From an uncultured Bacillota bacterium (GTDB taxonomy: Bacteria; Bacillota_I; Bacilli_A; RF39; UBA660): DNA of 19,921 nt. This document shows positions 6,706-14,322 of this stretch, piece after piece (the first letter of the stretch is position 1; the number at the start of each line of letters is the position of its first letter). The stretch is taken from contig CAMOVA010000011.1 in NCBI GenBank assembly GCA_946626905.1, positions 1-19,921 on the forward strand, written 5' to 3'. The position numbers and the translations under genes are program-made. The notes under the pieces were generated by a model. It was not told the DNA's origin, ran no database searches, and was given only the letters and a program-made list of their open reading frames with translations.

Positions 6706-8037
6706 GTGAAGCACGCATATAGTTTATTAAATGATATATTAAAAGAAAATGATACCGTAGTAGTTGCTGTTTCAGCAGGACCAGACTCTATGGCTCTTTT
6801 TGATGTATTGTTAACTATAAGAGAAGTAAAAAATATAAATATTATTTGTGCTCATGTTAACCATAATACGGGTAGAATTGGTCAATTAGAAGAAAAAGAA
6901 TATGTTGAAAGTTATTGTAAACAAAACAATGTTTCTTTTGAATTACTTACTATAAGTGATTATTCTAATAATAATTTTGAAGAAGAAGCTAGAAATAAAA
7001 GATATGCATTTTTTGACGAATTAGTAAATAAATATAATGCTAAGTACTTGCTAACAGCTCATCATGGAGATGATCTTATTGAAACTGTATTAATGAGAAT
7101 TGTAAGAGGTTCATCTTTAAGTGGATATAGTGGTTTTAAAGAAATAGTTAAAAAAGATAATTATACAATTATTAGACCTTTAATAGAAGCTACAAAAGAA
7201 GAAATAATTAACTATCTTGAAAATAAAAATATAAAGTATTATATAGATTATACAAATTTAGAAGAAGAACATACTAGAAATAGATATAGAAAATATATTT
7301 TACCAAGGTTAAAAAAAGAAAATAAAAATGTTCATTTAAAATTTTTAAAATTTAGTCAAATGCTTCAAGAATATGATGATCATATAAAAAAGGAAACGCA
7401 TAATATTATAAATAAAGTATATGTAGATAATAAACTAGATATAAAAAAATTCAACAAACTTGAAAAAATTATTAAGTTAAATGTAATTTATTATATTTTA
7501 GAAGAAAAGTATAATGATGATTTAAATAATATAAACGATAATCATATTGAACTAATATTAGATTTAATAGAAACAGATAGAAAAAATACATTTATTGATT
7601 TACCAGGTAATATTAAGTTAATAAAGAAATATGATTATTTAGAATTTGGTTATGATGATAACAATGAAGTAGAATATGAAATAGAGTTGGTAGATTTAAA
7701 TAGATTACCTAATGGTTATGTAATAAGAAAAATAAAAGAAGTAGATTCAAATAGTAATTTTATTTGTAGACTTAATACAAATGAAATTAAATTACCTTTA
7801 TACATTAGAAATAGAAAAGATGGAGATAAAATAGAAATCAAGAATTTAAATGGAACTAAGAAAGTAAAAGATATATTCATTGATTCTAAGATACCTTTAT
7901 CTGAAAGAAATACTTGGCCAGTTGTAGTGGATTCTGATAATAATATCGTCTGGTTACCAGGTTTAAAAAAATCTAAATTTGATAAACCAAAACAAGAAAA
8001 GTATGATATAATACTAAAGTACGAAAAGGAGGAATAA
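6706..8037 (+). CDS. tilS: tRNA(Ile)-lysidine synthase
   Basis: Converts C34 of tRNA-Ile(CAU) to lysidine using ATP and lysine, so that the tRNA reads AUA. AUA is very frequent in these genes, which makes the enzyme important. The protein is 443 aa. The PP-loop reads SAGPDS at residues 23-28, where most members have SGGPDS. The family segment HHGDDLIETVLMR and then RGSSLSGYSG follow. The C-terminal TilS domain includes RNRKDGDKI and a KDIFIDSKIP-like stretch. The start is GTG at 6706, preceded by GAGAGGTGG (6693-6701). The 3' end contains the AAGGAGG that serves ftsH, which begins 1 nt after the stop, so the two are translationally linked. Many Bacilli have hpt between them; it is not here. 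Confidence 0.95.
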   Translation: MKHAYSLLNDILKENDTVVVAVSAGPDSMALFDVLLTIREVKNINIICAHVNHNTGRIGQLEEKEYVESYCKQNNVSFELLTISDYSNNNFEEEARNKRYAFFDELVNKYNAKYLLTAHHGDDLIETVLMRIVRGSSLSGYSGFKEIVKKDNYTIIRPLIEATKEEIINYLENKNIKYYIDYTNLEEEHTRNRYRKYILPRLKKENKNVHLKFLKFSQMLQEYDDHIKKETHNIINKVYVDNKLDIKKFNKLEKIIKLNVIYYILEEKYNDDLNNINDNHIELILDLIETDRKNTFIDLPGNIKLIKKYDYLEFGYDDNNEVEYEIELVDLNRLPNGYVIRKIKEVDSNSNFICRLNTNEIKLPLYIRNRKDGDKIEIKNLNGTKKVKDIFIDSKIPLSERNTWPVVVDSDNNIVWLPGLKKSKFDKPKQEKYDIILKYEKEE

Positions 8038-8038
8038 A

Positions 8039-10024
8039 ATGAACAAAAAGTCGGTAAAAAAAGGTTTAATTCCTTATGTATTAATATTATTAATAATGGC
8101 AGGCATTTTATATTTTATTAAAATGAATAATAGAAAAATCAATTATATTTCATATGACAAATTTGCTAGTTATATGGATAATGGTGAGATAAAAGAAATA
8201 AATATTACACCAAATAGTGATGGTGGAGTTTATAAAATAACAGGTAAACTAAAATCATATTCAAAGGATGAAAGCTTTTTCTTAAGAGTTCCTTTGGCAG
8301 GTGAAGTAGTTAACCAAATTATTGAATCAGAAAAAATAAATAACTTTGAAATTAATACTTCATCAGACCCATCTTCAAATACACTATTATCAATATTATT
8401 AAATATAGGGCCAATGGTTTTATTAATTGTAATTGCTTTCTATTTTGTTTCAAAACAAATGAATTCAGCAAGTAAATCAATGGATTTTGGAAAAAGTAGA
8501 GCTCGTTTAAATGAAGAAAACAATAAAATAACATTTGATAAAGTTGCAGGATTAGATGAAGAAAAAGAAGAAGTTGCAGAACTAATTGATTTCTTAAAAG
8601 ATCCAAAGAAATTCCAAAAATTAGGTGCTAGAATTCCAAAAGGAGTTTTATTAGAAGGCCCTCCAGGAACTGGTAAAACACTTCTTGCTAGAGCTGTTGC
8701 TGGAGAAGCAAATGTTCCATTCTATTTTATAAGTGGATCAGACTTTGTTGAATTATTTGTCGGTGTTGGTGCTAGTAGAGTTAGAGATATGTTTAAACAA
8801 GCAAAACATAATGCACCATGTTTAATATTTATAGATGAAATAGATGCTGTAGGTCGTCAAAGAGGTTCAGGAATTGGTGGTGGTCACGATGAACGTGAAC
8901 AAACATTAAACCAATTATTAACAGAAATGGATGGATTTGGTGAAAATGAAGGTATTATTATAATAGCTGCTACAAACCGTCCTGATGTACTTGATCCTGC
9001 ATTACTTAGACCTGGAAGATTTGATAGACAAATACAAGTACATTTACCTGATAGAAAAGGTAGAGAAGAAATACTTAAAGTTCATGCTCGCAATAAAATA
9101 TTTACACCAAAAGTTAATTTATCAAATATTGCAGAAAGAACAATTGGATTTAGTGGTGCAGATTTAGAAAACTTACTTAATGAAGCCGCACTACTTGCTG
9201 TTAGAAAAGATAAACCTGCTATATCAATGGCAGAAATAGATGAGGCACATGATAGAGTTATTATGGGACCTGCTAAAAAATCTAAAAAATATACGGAATA
9301 TGAAAAGAAATTAGTTGCATATCATGAAGCAGGGCATGCTGTATTAGGAATAAAGTTAGATGGAGCAAACGATGTTCAAAAAATTACTATTATTCCAAGA
9401 GGTATGGCTGGTGGATATACAATGATGCAACCAAAAGAAGAAAAATTTACAGCTACTAAAAAAGAATTAACAGAAAGAATAGTTGGTTTAATGGGTGGAC
9501 GTGTTGCTGAAGAATTAGTATTTAATGAAATAACAACAGGAGCACATAATGACTTTGAACAAGCAACTAAAATAGCACGTGCTATGGTTACTGAATATGG
9601 TATGTCATCACTTGGACCAATGCAATTAGAACAACAAGAAGGTAGTGTTTTCTTAGGAAGAGATTATAATAAGAGTCGTAATTTCTCAGGTCAAGTTGCT
9701 TTTGAAATTGACCAAGAAATGAGAAAAATAATAGATGAATGTTATAATAAAGCAATAAATATTATTAAACACGAAAGAAAACTTTTAGATTCTATAGCTA
9801 ATGTTTTATTAGAAAGAGAAACAATAACAAAAGAACAAATAGATTATCTTGTTGAAAATGGATGTATGCCAGATGAAGACAATGAGATAGATGCTAGTGA
9901 TTTTAAAGTAGCTTCTTTATCTGATTTAACATTACAAGAATTAAAAGAACTTGCTAAAGAAAATAAAATAAAAGGATATTCTAAAATGTCCAAAGAAGAA
10001 ATAATAAAAGAACTAGAAGATTAA
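8039..10024 (+). CDS. ftsH: ATP-dependent zinc metalloprotease FtsH with Rho_N-like tail
   Basis: Membrane-anchored hexameric AAA+ protease that extracts and degrades membrane and short-lived cytosolic proteins. The protein is 661 aa: a first membrane helix at about 10-28, an external domain, a second helix at about 115-138, then the AAA+ module with Walker A GPPGTGKT at 207-214, Walker B with Asp266-Glu267 and an arginine-finger region (NRPDVLDPALLRPGRFD). The zinc site HEAGH is at 429-433, and a third ligand is likely Asp505. After the protease domain an acidic linker leads to about 32 residues (630-661; LTLQELKELAKENKIKG, then YSKMSKEEIIKEL) that look like a Rho_N/SAP-type helix-loop-helix, which is unusual for FtsH. 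The AAGGAGG inside the tilS end drives translation. A strong terminator follows. Confidence 0.98.
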   Translation: MNKKSVKKGLIPYVLILLIMAGILYFIKMNNRKINYISYDKFASYMDNGEIKEINITPNSDGGVYKITGKLKSYSKDESFFLRVPLAGEVVNQIIESEKINNFEINTSSDPSSNTLLSILLNIGPMVLLIVIAFYFVSKQMNSASKSMDFGKSRARLNEENNKITFDKVAGLDEEKEEVAELIDFLKDPKKFQKLGARIPKGVLLEGPPGTGKTLLARAVAGEANVPFYFISGSDFVELFVGVGASRVRDMFKQAKHNAPCLIFIDEIDAVGRQRGSGIGGGHDEREQTLNQLLTEMDGFGENEGIIIIAATNRPDVLDPALLRPGRFDRQIQVHLPDRKGREEILKVHARNKIFTPKVNLSNIAERTIGFSGADLENLLNEAALLAVRKDKPAISMAEIDEAHDRVIMGPAKKSKKYTEYEKKLVAYHEAGHAVLGIKLDGANDVQKITIIPRGMAGGYTMMQPKEEKFTATKKELTERIVGLMGGRVAEELVFNEITTGAHNDFEQATKIARAMVTEYGMSSLGPMQLEQQEGSVFLGRDYNKSRNFSGQVAFEIDQEMRKIIDECYNKAINIIKHERKLLDSIANVLLERETITKEQIDYLVENGCMPDEDNEIDASDFKVASLSDLTLQELKELAKENKIKGYSKMSKEEIIKELED

Positions 10025-10043
10025 TCTAGTTCTTTTTATTTTT
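10007..10043 (+). terminator. Terminator of tilS-ftsH
   Basis: AAAGAACTAGA (10007-10017) pairs perfectly with TCTAGTTCTTT (10025-10035), an 11-bp stem followed by a T-rich stretch. The 5' arm lies within the last codons of ftsH. Confidence 0.85.
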
Positions 10044-10062
10044 ATATATTTGCTAATAAGTA

Positions 10063-10091
10063 TAGAAAAGAATAAAAAAATATGATAAAAT
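10063..10091 (+). promoter_or_regulatory. Candidate promoter of the parA operon
   Basis: A TAAAAT -10 (10086-10091) with a TG one base upstream (TGATAAAAT), and a weak -35 TAGAAA (10063-10068) at 17 nt. The predicted start is near 10098. Confidence 0.45.
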
Positions 10092-10123
10092 TATATGTAG
10101 TGTAAATAGAAAATGGTGATAAT

Positions 10124-10909
10124 ATGGGTAAAGTTATTGCTTTAGTTAATCAGAAAGGTGGAGTTGGTAAGACAACTTCAAGTATTAATTTAGCAGCCTC
10201 ACTTGGTGTATTAAGAAAAAAAGTATTATTAGTTGATTTAGATCCACAAGGAAATTCAACAACAGGTGTAGGTATAAGTAAGACTGATTATGATAAAAGT
10301 ATATATGAATTATTAAAAGATGAAGCTTCGTTACAAGAAGTTATAATTAAAACAAAGTTTAAAAATTTATATTTAATTCCAGCAACTATTAATTTAGCTG
10401 GAGTAGATTTTGAATTAATGGAAAAAAGTAAATTAGATCCTGGATTCCAAAAGGGTTCACAATTAAAAAAATACTTAGATCAAACAAAAGAAATATTTGA
10501 TTATGTAATTATTGATTGTCCACCTTCTTTAGGAATTTTAACAACTAATGCATTAACTGCAGCTGATTCAGTAATAATTCCAGTGCAATGTGAATTCTTT
10601 GCTCTAGAAGGAATTATGCAGTTATTAAATACAATACGTTTAGCACAAAGAAATCTTAATCCTACATTAGGAATTGAGGGAGTACTTTTAACAATGTTAG
10701 ATGCAAGAACTAATTTAGGTTTAGAAGTAGTAGAAGATATTAAAAGTTATTTTACAGATAAGGTATATGATACAATAATACCAAGACTTGTAAAATTATC
10801 TGAATCTCCAAGTCACGGTAAACCAATACTTGCTTATGACTCAAAAAGTCGTGGTACGGAAGCTTATTTAAATTTAGCTAAGGAAGTGATTGAAAGAAAT
10901 GGAAACTAA
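10124..10909 (+). CDS. parA: Chromosome-partitioning ATPase ParA (Soj)
   Basis: Deviant Walker-type ATPase that works with ParB and parS to segregate origins and, in Bacillus, to control DnaA. The protein is 261 aa, typical of chromosomal Soj. The deviant Walker A KGGVGKTT is at residues 11-18 with the signature lysine Lys11, the A' segment reads LLVDLDPQGNS, and Walker B is YVIIDCPPS. The short N-terminus without a helix-turn-helix fits chromosomal ParA rather than long plasmid type Ia ParA. The ATG at 10124 follows GGTGAT. It overlaps parB by 11 nt and heads a five-gene operon. Confidence 0.97.
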   Translation: MGKVIALVNQKGGVGKTTSSINLAASLGVLRKKVLLVDLDPQGNSTTGVGISKTDYDKSIYELLKDEASLQEVIIKTKFKNLYLIPATINLAGVDFELMEKSKLDPGFQKGSQLKKYLDQTKEIFDYVIIDCPPSLGILTTNALTAADSVIIPVQCEFFALEGIMQLLNTIRLAQRNLNPTLGIEGVLLTMLDARTNLGLEVVEDIKSYFTDKVYDTIIPRLVKLSESPSHGKPILAYDSKSRGTEAYLNLAKEVIERNGN

Positions 10910-11765
10910 AAAGAGGGCGCTAGGTAAAGGGTTAGAACAACTTTTTAATGGTGAGAATTTAGATTTAGATCAAATTGAAAAAACAATATATGAAACTTCT
11001 GATAATGAAGAAATTATGGAATTAAATCTTGATGATTTAAGACCTAATCCATATCAACCTAGAAAAATATTTAAAGATGAAGCATTACAAGAGTTATCAG
11101 ATTCAATAAAAGAACATGGTGTTTTTCAACCAATTATCGTAAAGAAGAGTATCAAAGGTTATGAAATAATTGCAGGTGAAAGAAGAGTTAGAGCTTCAAA
11201 ATTAGCAGGTTTAACAAAAATACCAGCAATTATTAGAGAATTTACTGATGCTCAAATGATGGAAATTGCTCTTCTTGAAAATTTACAAAGAGAAAATCTT
11301 AATGTTATAGAAGAAGCAGTAGCATATAAATCTATGCTTGAAAAATTGAATTTAACTCAAGAAGAATTATCTAAAAAAGTAGGAAAAAGCAGAAGCCATA
11401 TAACAAATATTTTAGGACTACTTAGACTTCCTAAATCTGTTCAAAAAATGGTTATTAATGGTGAACTTACAATGGGACATGCTAGAATGTTAAGTAAACT
11501 AGAAGATGTTGAAGAAATAGAAACACTAGCAAATAAAATTGTAAATGAATCTTTAACTGTTAGAGAAACAGAACATATTAAACCAAGTAAAAAACAAAAA
11601 CAACATGTTGAATCAACTAATGAATATAAATATGTAGAAGAAATGCTTAGAGAAAAATTAGATACTAAGGTAAAAGTAAAAGATAACAAAGTGGAAATAT
11701 CATTTACAAATAATGCTGATTTAAATAGAATATTAGAAGTATTAAATATAAAGGATAATGTATAA
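10899..11765 (+). CDS. parB: Chromosome-partitioning protein ParB (Spo0J)
   Basis: CTP-dependent DNA clamp that loads at parS and drives origin segregation and condensin loading. The product is 288 aa. The N-terminus KKRALGKGLEQLF is the ParA-stimulating segment. The ParB/Srx domain carries NPYQPRK and the GERRVRASKLAGL box, and a helix-turn-helix follows (EELSKKVGKSRSHITNIL) before a C-terminal dimer domain. I chose the ATG at 10899 because METKKRALGKGL matches the usual start. An in-frame TTG at 10890 lies closer to the SD AAGGA (10880-10884) and would add three residues. It overlaps parA by 11 nt and shares a base with mscS (TAATG). No parS site was found in the window. Confidence 0.96.
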   Translation: METKKRALGKGLEQLFNGENLDLDQIEKTIYETSDNEEIMELNLDDLRPNPYQPRKIFKDEALQELSDSIKEHGVFQPIIVKKSIKGYEIIAGERRVRASKLAGLTKIPAIIREFTDAQMMEIALLENLQRENLNVIEEAVAYKSMLEKLNLTQEELSKKVGKSRSHITNILGLLRLPKSVQKMVINGELTMGHARMLSKLEDVEEIETLANKIVNESLTVRETEHIKPSKKQKQHVESTNEYKYVEEMLREKLDTKVKVKDNKVEISFTNNADLNRILEVLNIKDNV

Positions 11766-12553
11766 TGGATAATAATTTAGAAAAGTTAGCTTACGTTGGA
11801 ATTATAGTCGTAATAGGAATCTTAGTATATTTATTTTTAAGTAGTTCTGTTAAAAGAATATTCAAATTAAGAATTAATAGAATTGATGTTAGAAGATCAA
11901 AAACTATTTGTAGTTTAATAAATAACATTTTAAAATATTTAATATTAATTATTTGTTTTTTGACTATTTTAGAATTATATAACATATCTACAAAAGGAAT
12001 TATAACTTCTTTAGGAATAGTCGGTGTTGTAGCTGGTTTAGCGTTTCAAGATACACTTAAAGACTTTTTAGCAGGGTTTTCTATTATTTTTGAGAATGAA
12101 TATGCTGTTGGTGATGTGATAACTGTAAATAATTTTAAGGGTAAAGTTATTAGTCTAGGATTAAAAACAACAAAAATTCAATCTGTAACTGGTGAAATTT
12201 TATGTATTTCTAATAGTAATATCACACAAGTTATAAATCATAGTTTAGATGACAATTATAATTTTATAGATATTCCAATATCATATGATATGGAAATTAA
12301 AAAAGTAGAAGAAGTACTACAACGTATTATTATAAAAGAAATAGAAAGTGATGATGAACTTTTAGATGCTGAATTATTAGGTATAGAAGAAATGGGTTCA
12401 TCAAGTATAAATTATCGTATTAAGATAAAAACACAACCTTTAAAACAATATGATATTAGACGTAGATTATTAAAAGAAATAAAAATAGAATTTGATAAGA
12501 ATAATATAGTTATTCCTTATAATCAAGTGGTGGTACATAATGCAAGAGTATAA
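11765..12553 (+). CDS. mscS: Small-conductance mechanosensitive channel (MscS family)
   Basis: Membrane channel that opens under membrane tension to release solutes after hypo-osmotic shock. The product is 262 aa, near the 286 aa of the E. coli channel. There are two N-terminal helices (about 8-29 and 55-75) and a pore-lining helix around residues 80-110 (GIVGVVAGLAFQDTLKDFLAG). The beta domain starts at YAVGDVITV and an alpha/beta cytoplasmic vestibule follows. It starts on the TAATG overlapping the parB stop, with a modest SD AAAGGA about 9 nt upstream, suggesting coupled translation. An MscS gene next to parAB also occurs in some other Firmicutes, from memory. It overlaps the next gene by 14 nt. 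Confidence 0.92.
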   Translation: MDNNLEKLAYVGIIVVIGILVYLFLSSSVKRIFKLRINRIDVRRSKTICSLINNILKYLILIICFLTILELYNISTKGIITSLGIVGVVAGLAFQDTLKDFLAGFSIIFENEYAVGDVITVNNFKGKVISLGLKTTKIQSVTGEILCISNSNITQVINHSLDDNYNFIDIPISYDMEIKKVEEVLQRIIIKEIESDDELLDAELLGIEEMGSSSINYRIKIKTQPLKQYDIRRRLLKEIKIEFDKNNIVIPYNQVVVHNARV

Positions 12554-12716
12554 ATTAAATGATAAAGTAATAATGAAAAAAGCTCATCCTTGTGGAGCTA
12601 ATGAATGGGAAATTATTAGAGTAGGCGCTGATATAAAAATCAAGTGTTTAAATTGTGGTAGAAGTATTATGATGCCAAGAGTAGAATTTAATAAAAAATT
12701 AAAGAAAGTAATTTAG
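12540..12716 (+). CDS. DUF951 family small protein (YyzM-like)
   Basis: A 58-aa cytosolic protein, too short for most ORF scans. It begins MQEYKLNDKVIMKKAHPCGANEW-, the hallmark of DUF951, with the pattern KKxHPCGxNxWxI followed by KCxxCGRxIMxPR. Cys18, Cys36 and Cys39, perhaps with His16, could bind zinc. The function is unknown, but the family is widely found near parB and the GTPase ychF in Firmicutes, and its place here fits. The ATG at 12540 follows GGTGG (12529-12533) and lies inside the mscS end with a 14-nt overlap. It is followed after 8 nt by the transporter gene, whose SD AGGAGG overlaps its stop codon. Confidence 0.93.
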   Translation: MQEYKLNDKVIMKKAHPCGANEWEIIRVGADIKIKCLNCGRSIMMPRVEFNKKLKKVI

Positions 12717-12724
12717 GAGGATTT

Positions 12725-14245
12725 ATGGCAAGAAAGAAAAATAAAAATATTAGAGGTCCTGTATCTACAATATTATTTCTAATCGCATTAATCTCTATTA
12801 TCAGTTTTATATTATCTGTAATTGGTTTTCAAGGTAACAGAACGTATGTAGGTAATGGAGAATTAGAAACATCACTAGTTGTAGTAAAAAATATTCTTAG
12901 TTTTGATGGAATTAGATATATTGTAGGTAATGCTGTTACTAATTTTATGAATTTTAAGCCTCTAGCAATTATGATAATTTCATTAATTGGTATAGGTATT
13001 ATGGAAAAAAGTGGTTTACTAAATGCCGTATTCCATAAATTTAAAAATGTTAAATTTGAAATAGTTATATTTCTAACTATACTTATTGGTATTATTTCAT
13101 CTTTCATTGGTGAATATAGTTATTTATTTTTAGTACCATTTATAGCTTTAATGTATAAATATTTAAATAGAAATCCTGTGTTAGGAATTATTACAGTTTT
13201 TATAGGAATTACATTAGGTTATGGTACAAACGTTATATTTAGTTATGATGATTATAAATTAGGTTTATTAACTGAACAAGCAGCTACTTTAAACGTAGAT
13301 CCAAATTATAAATATAATCTTTTATCAAATATATACATAATGATTTTCTTAACATTCTTATTATCGTTCTTAGGAACAATTAGTATTAAGAAATTCTTAT
13401 TTCACAAATTTCCAAAGAAACAAGTAAGTGAAGAAGAAGAACAAGAAATATCAAAAAAAGGTTTATTGTTTGCTAGATTATCTACTTTAATATGTATTTT
13501 ATGTGTTGTTTATATGATAGCAGACATAAAATTACCAGGTGCAGGTATATTATTAGATAGAAAAGGTGATAATTATGTTGCTAAACTATTTAATGATGCA
13601 TCACCTTTTAAAGAAGGTTTAGTATTTATAATAACATTTATATTAATGATATCAGGATTTGTTTATGGAAAAATATCAAATAATATAAAAGATAGTCATG
13701 AATATAGTTTAGGATTATCAAAGAACTTTGAAAATTTAGGATATGTATTCGTATTATTATTCTTCTCATCAGTTATGTTATCTATTCTAGAATGGACAAA
13801 CATAGGAGTTGTAGTAAGTGCGAATTTAGTTGATTTTATTAGTTCAATTTCATTATCAGGAATACCATTAATTATATTATTTATGTTTGTTGTTATAGTT
13901 ATGAGTTTCTTAATTCCTGATGCATATACTAAGTGGGAATTATTATCTCCTACTGTAGTTCCATTATTTATGAGAGCAAATATTACACCTGATTTTGTAC
14001 AATTTGTTTTCAAGGTAGCGGATAGTATAGGTAAAGCTTTAACACCATTCTTTATATACTTTATAATTATGTTAGCGTTCTTAGAAAAATATAAGAATGA
14101 TGATAAAACTGAAACAAGTATATATGGAACATTAAAATTAATAAGACCAATTGTATTATTATTAGGATTCTCTATGATTTTATTAATAGTCCTTTGGTAT
14201 GTAGTTGGAATACCTGTTGGTGTTGGTGTAAGCTCAACAATTTAG
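12725..14245 (+). CDS. AbgT family transporter
   Basis: Polytopic membrane protein of 506 aa with about ten or more hydrophobic segments. It resembles the AbgT family, whose known members take up p-aminobenzoyl-glutamate or export sulfonamides using an ion gradient. Family-like features: the NFMNFKPLAIMIISLIGIGI segment followed by MEKSGLL, a re-entrant-like SSFIGEYSYLFLVPF stretch, and near the C-terminus DAYTKWELLSPTVVPLFM and ADSIGKALTPFF. The actual substrate cannot be told. The ATG at 12725 follows AGGAGG within 8 nt of the DUF951 gene, so it is very likely the last gene of the parA operon, a surprising place for a folate-precursor-type transporter. A terminator follows directly. Confidence 0.88.
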   Translation: MARKKNKNIRGPVSTILFLIALISIISFILSVIGFQGNRTYVGNGELETSLVVVKNILSFDGIRYIVGNAVTNFMNFKPLAIMIISLIGIGIMEKSGLLNAVFHKFKNVKFEIVIFLTILIGIISSFIGEYSYLFLVPFIALMYKYLNRNPVLGIITVFIGITLGYGTNVIFSYDDYKLGLLTEQAATLNVDPNYKYNLLSNIYIMIFLTFLLSFLGTISIKKFLFHKFPKKQVSEEEEQEISKKGLLFARLSTLICILCVVYMIADIKLPGAGILLDRKGDNYVAKLFNDASPFKEGLVFIITFILMISGFVYGKISNNIKDSHEYSLGLSKNFENLGYVFVLLFFSSVMLSILEWTNIGVVVSANLVDFISSISLSGIPLIILFMFVVIVMSFLIPDAYTKWELLSPTVVPLFMRANITPDFVQFVFKVADSIGKALTPFFIYFIIMLAFLEKYKNDDKTETSIYGTLKLIRPIVLLLGFSMILLIVLWYVVGIPVGVGVSSTI

Positions 14246-14270
14246 AAGTTAGAAATCTAGCTTCTTTTTT
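14244..14270 (+). terminator. Terminator of the parA operon
   Basis: AGAAGTTAGA (14244-14253) pairs with TCTAGCTTCT (14256-14265) with one G.U pair and a tight loop, followed by six T. Confidence 0.75.
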
Positions 14271-14271
14271 A

Positions 14272-14300
14272 TTGAAAATAATTAAATTTTATTATATAAT
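14272..14300 (+). promoter_or_regulatory. Near-consensus sigma-A promoter of xfp
   Basis: TTGAAA (14272-14277), a 17-nt spacer and TATAAT (14295-14300). It is one of the strongest promoters visible in the window. A second TATAAT at 14306-14311 overlaps the expected start. Confidence 0.85.
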
Positions 14301-14322
14301 ATTTTTATAATAAGGAGGGGTT

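Noticed and set aside
8985..9167. A 60-codon open frame in another frame within ftsH.
   Set aside because: It overlaps the conserved AAA+ region of ftsH and has no SD or domain.
9572..9585. A 14-bp palindrome with a CACGTG core inside ftsH, as a possible parS site near parAB.
   Set aside because: It shares only the core with the parS consensus; the flanks differ, and the bases encode the conserved IARAM segment of FtsH. Other CACGTG cores near 3381 and 19109 fit no better.
12829..14013. Reverse-strand open frames opposite the AbgT gene and other genes.
   Set aside because: They are antisense to well-supported genes, lack SD sites, and show no recognisable domain.
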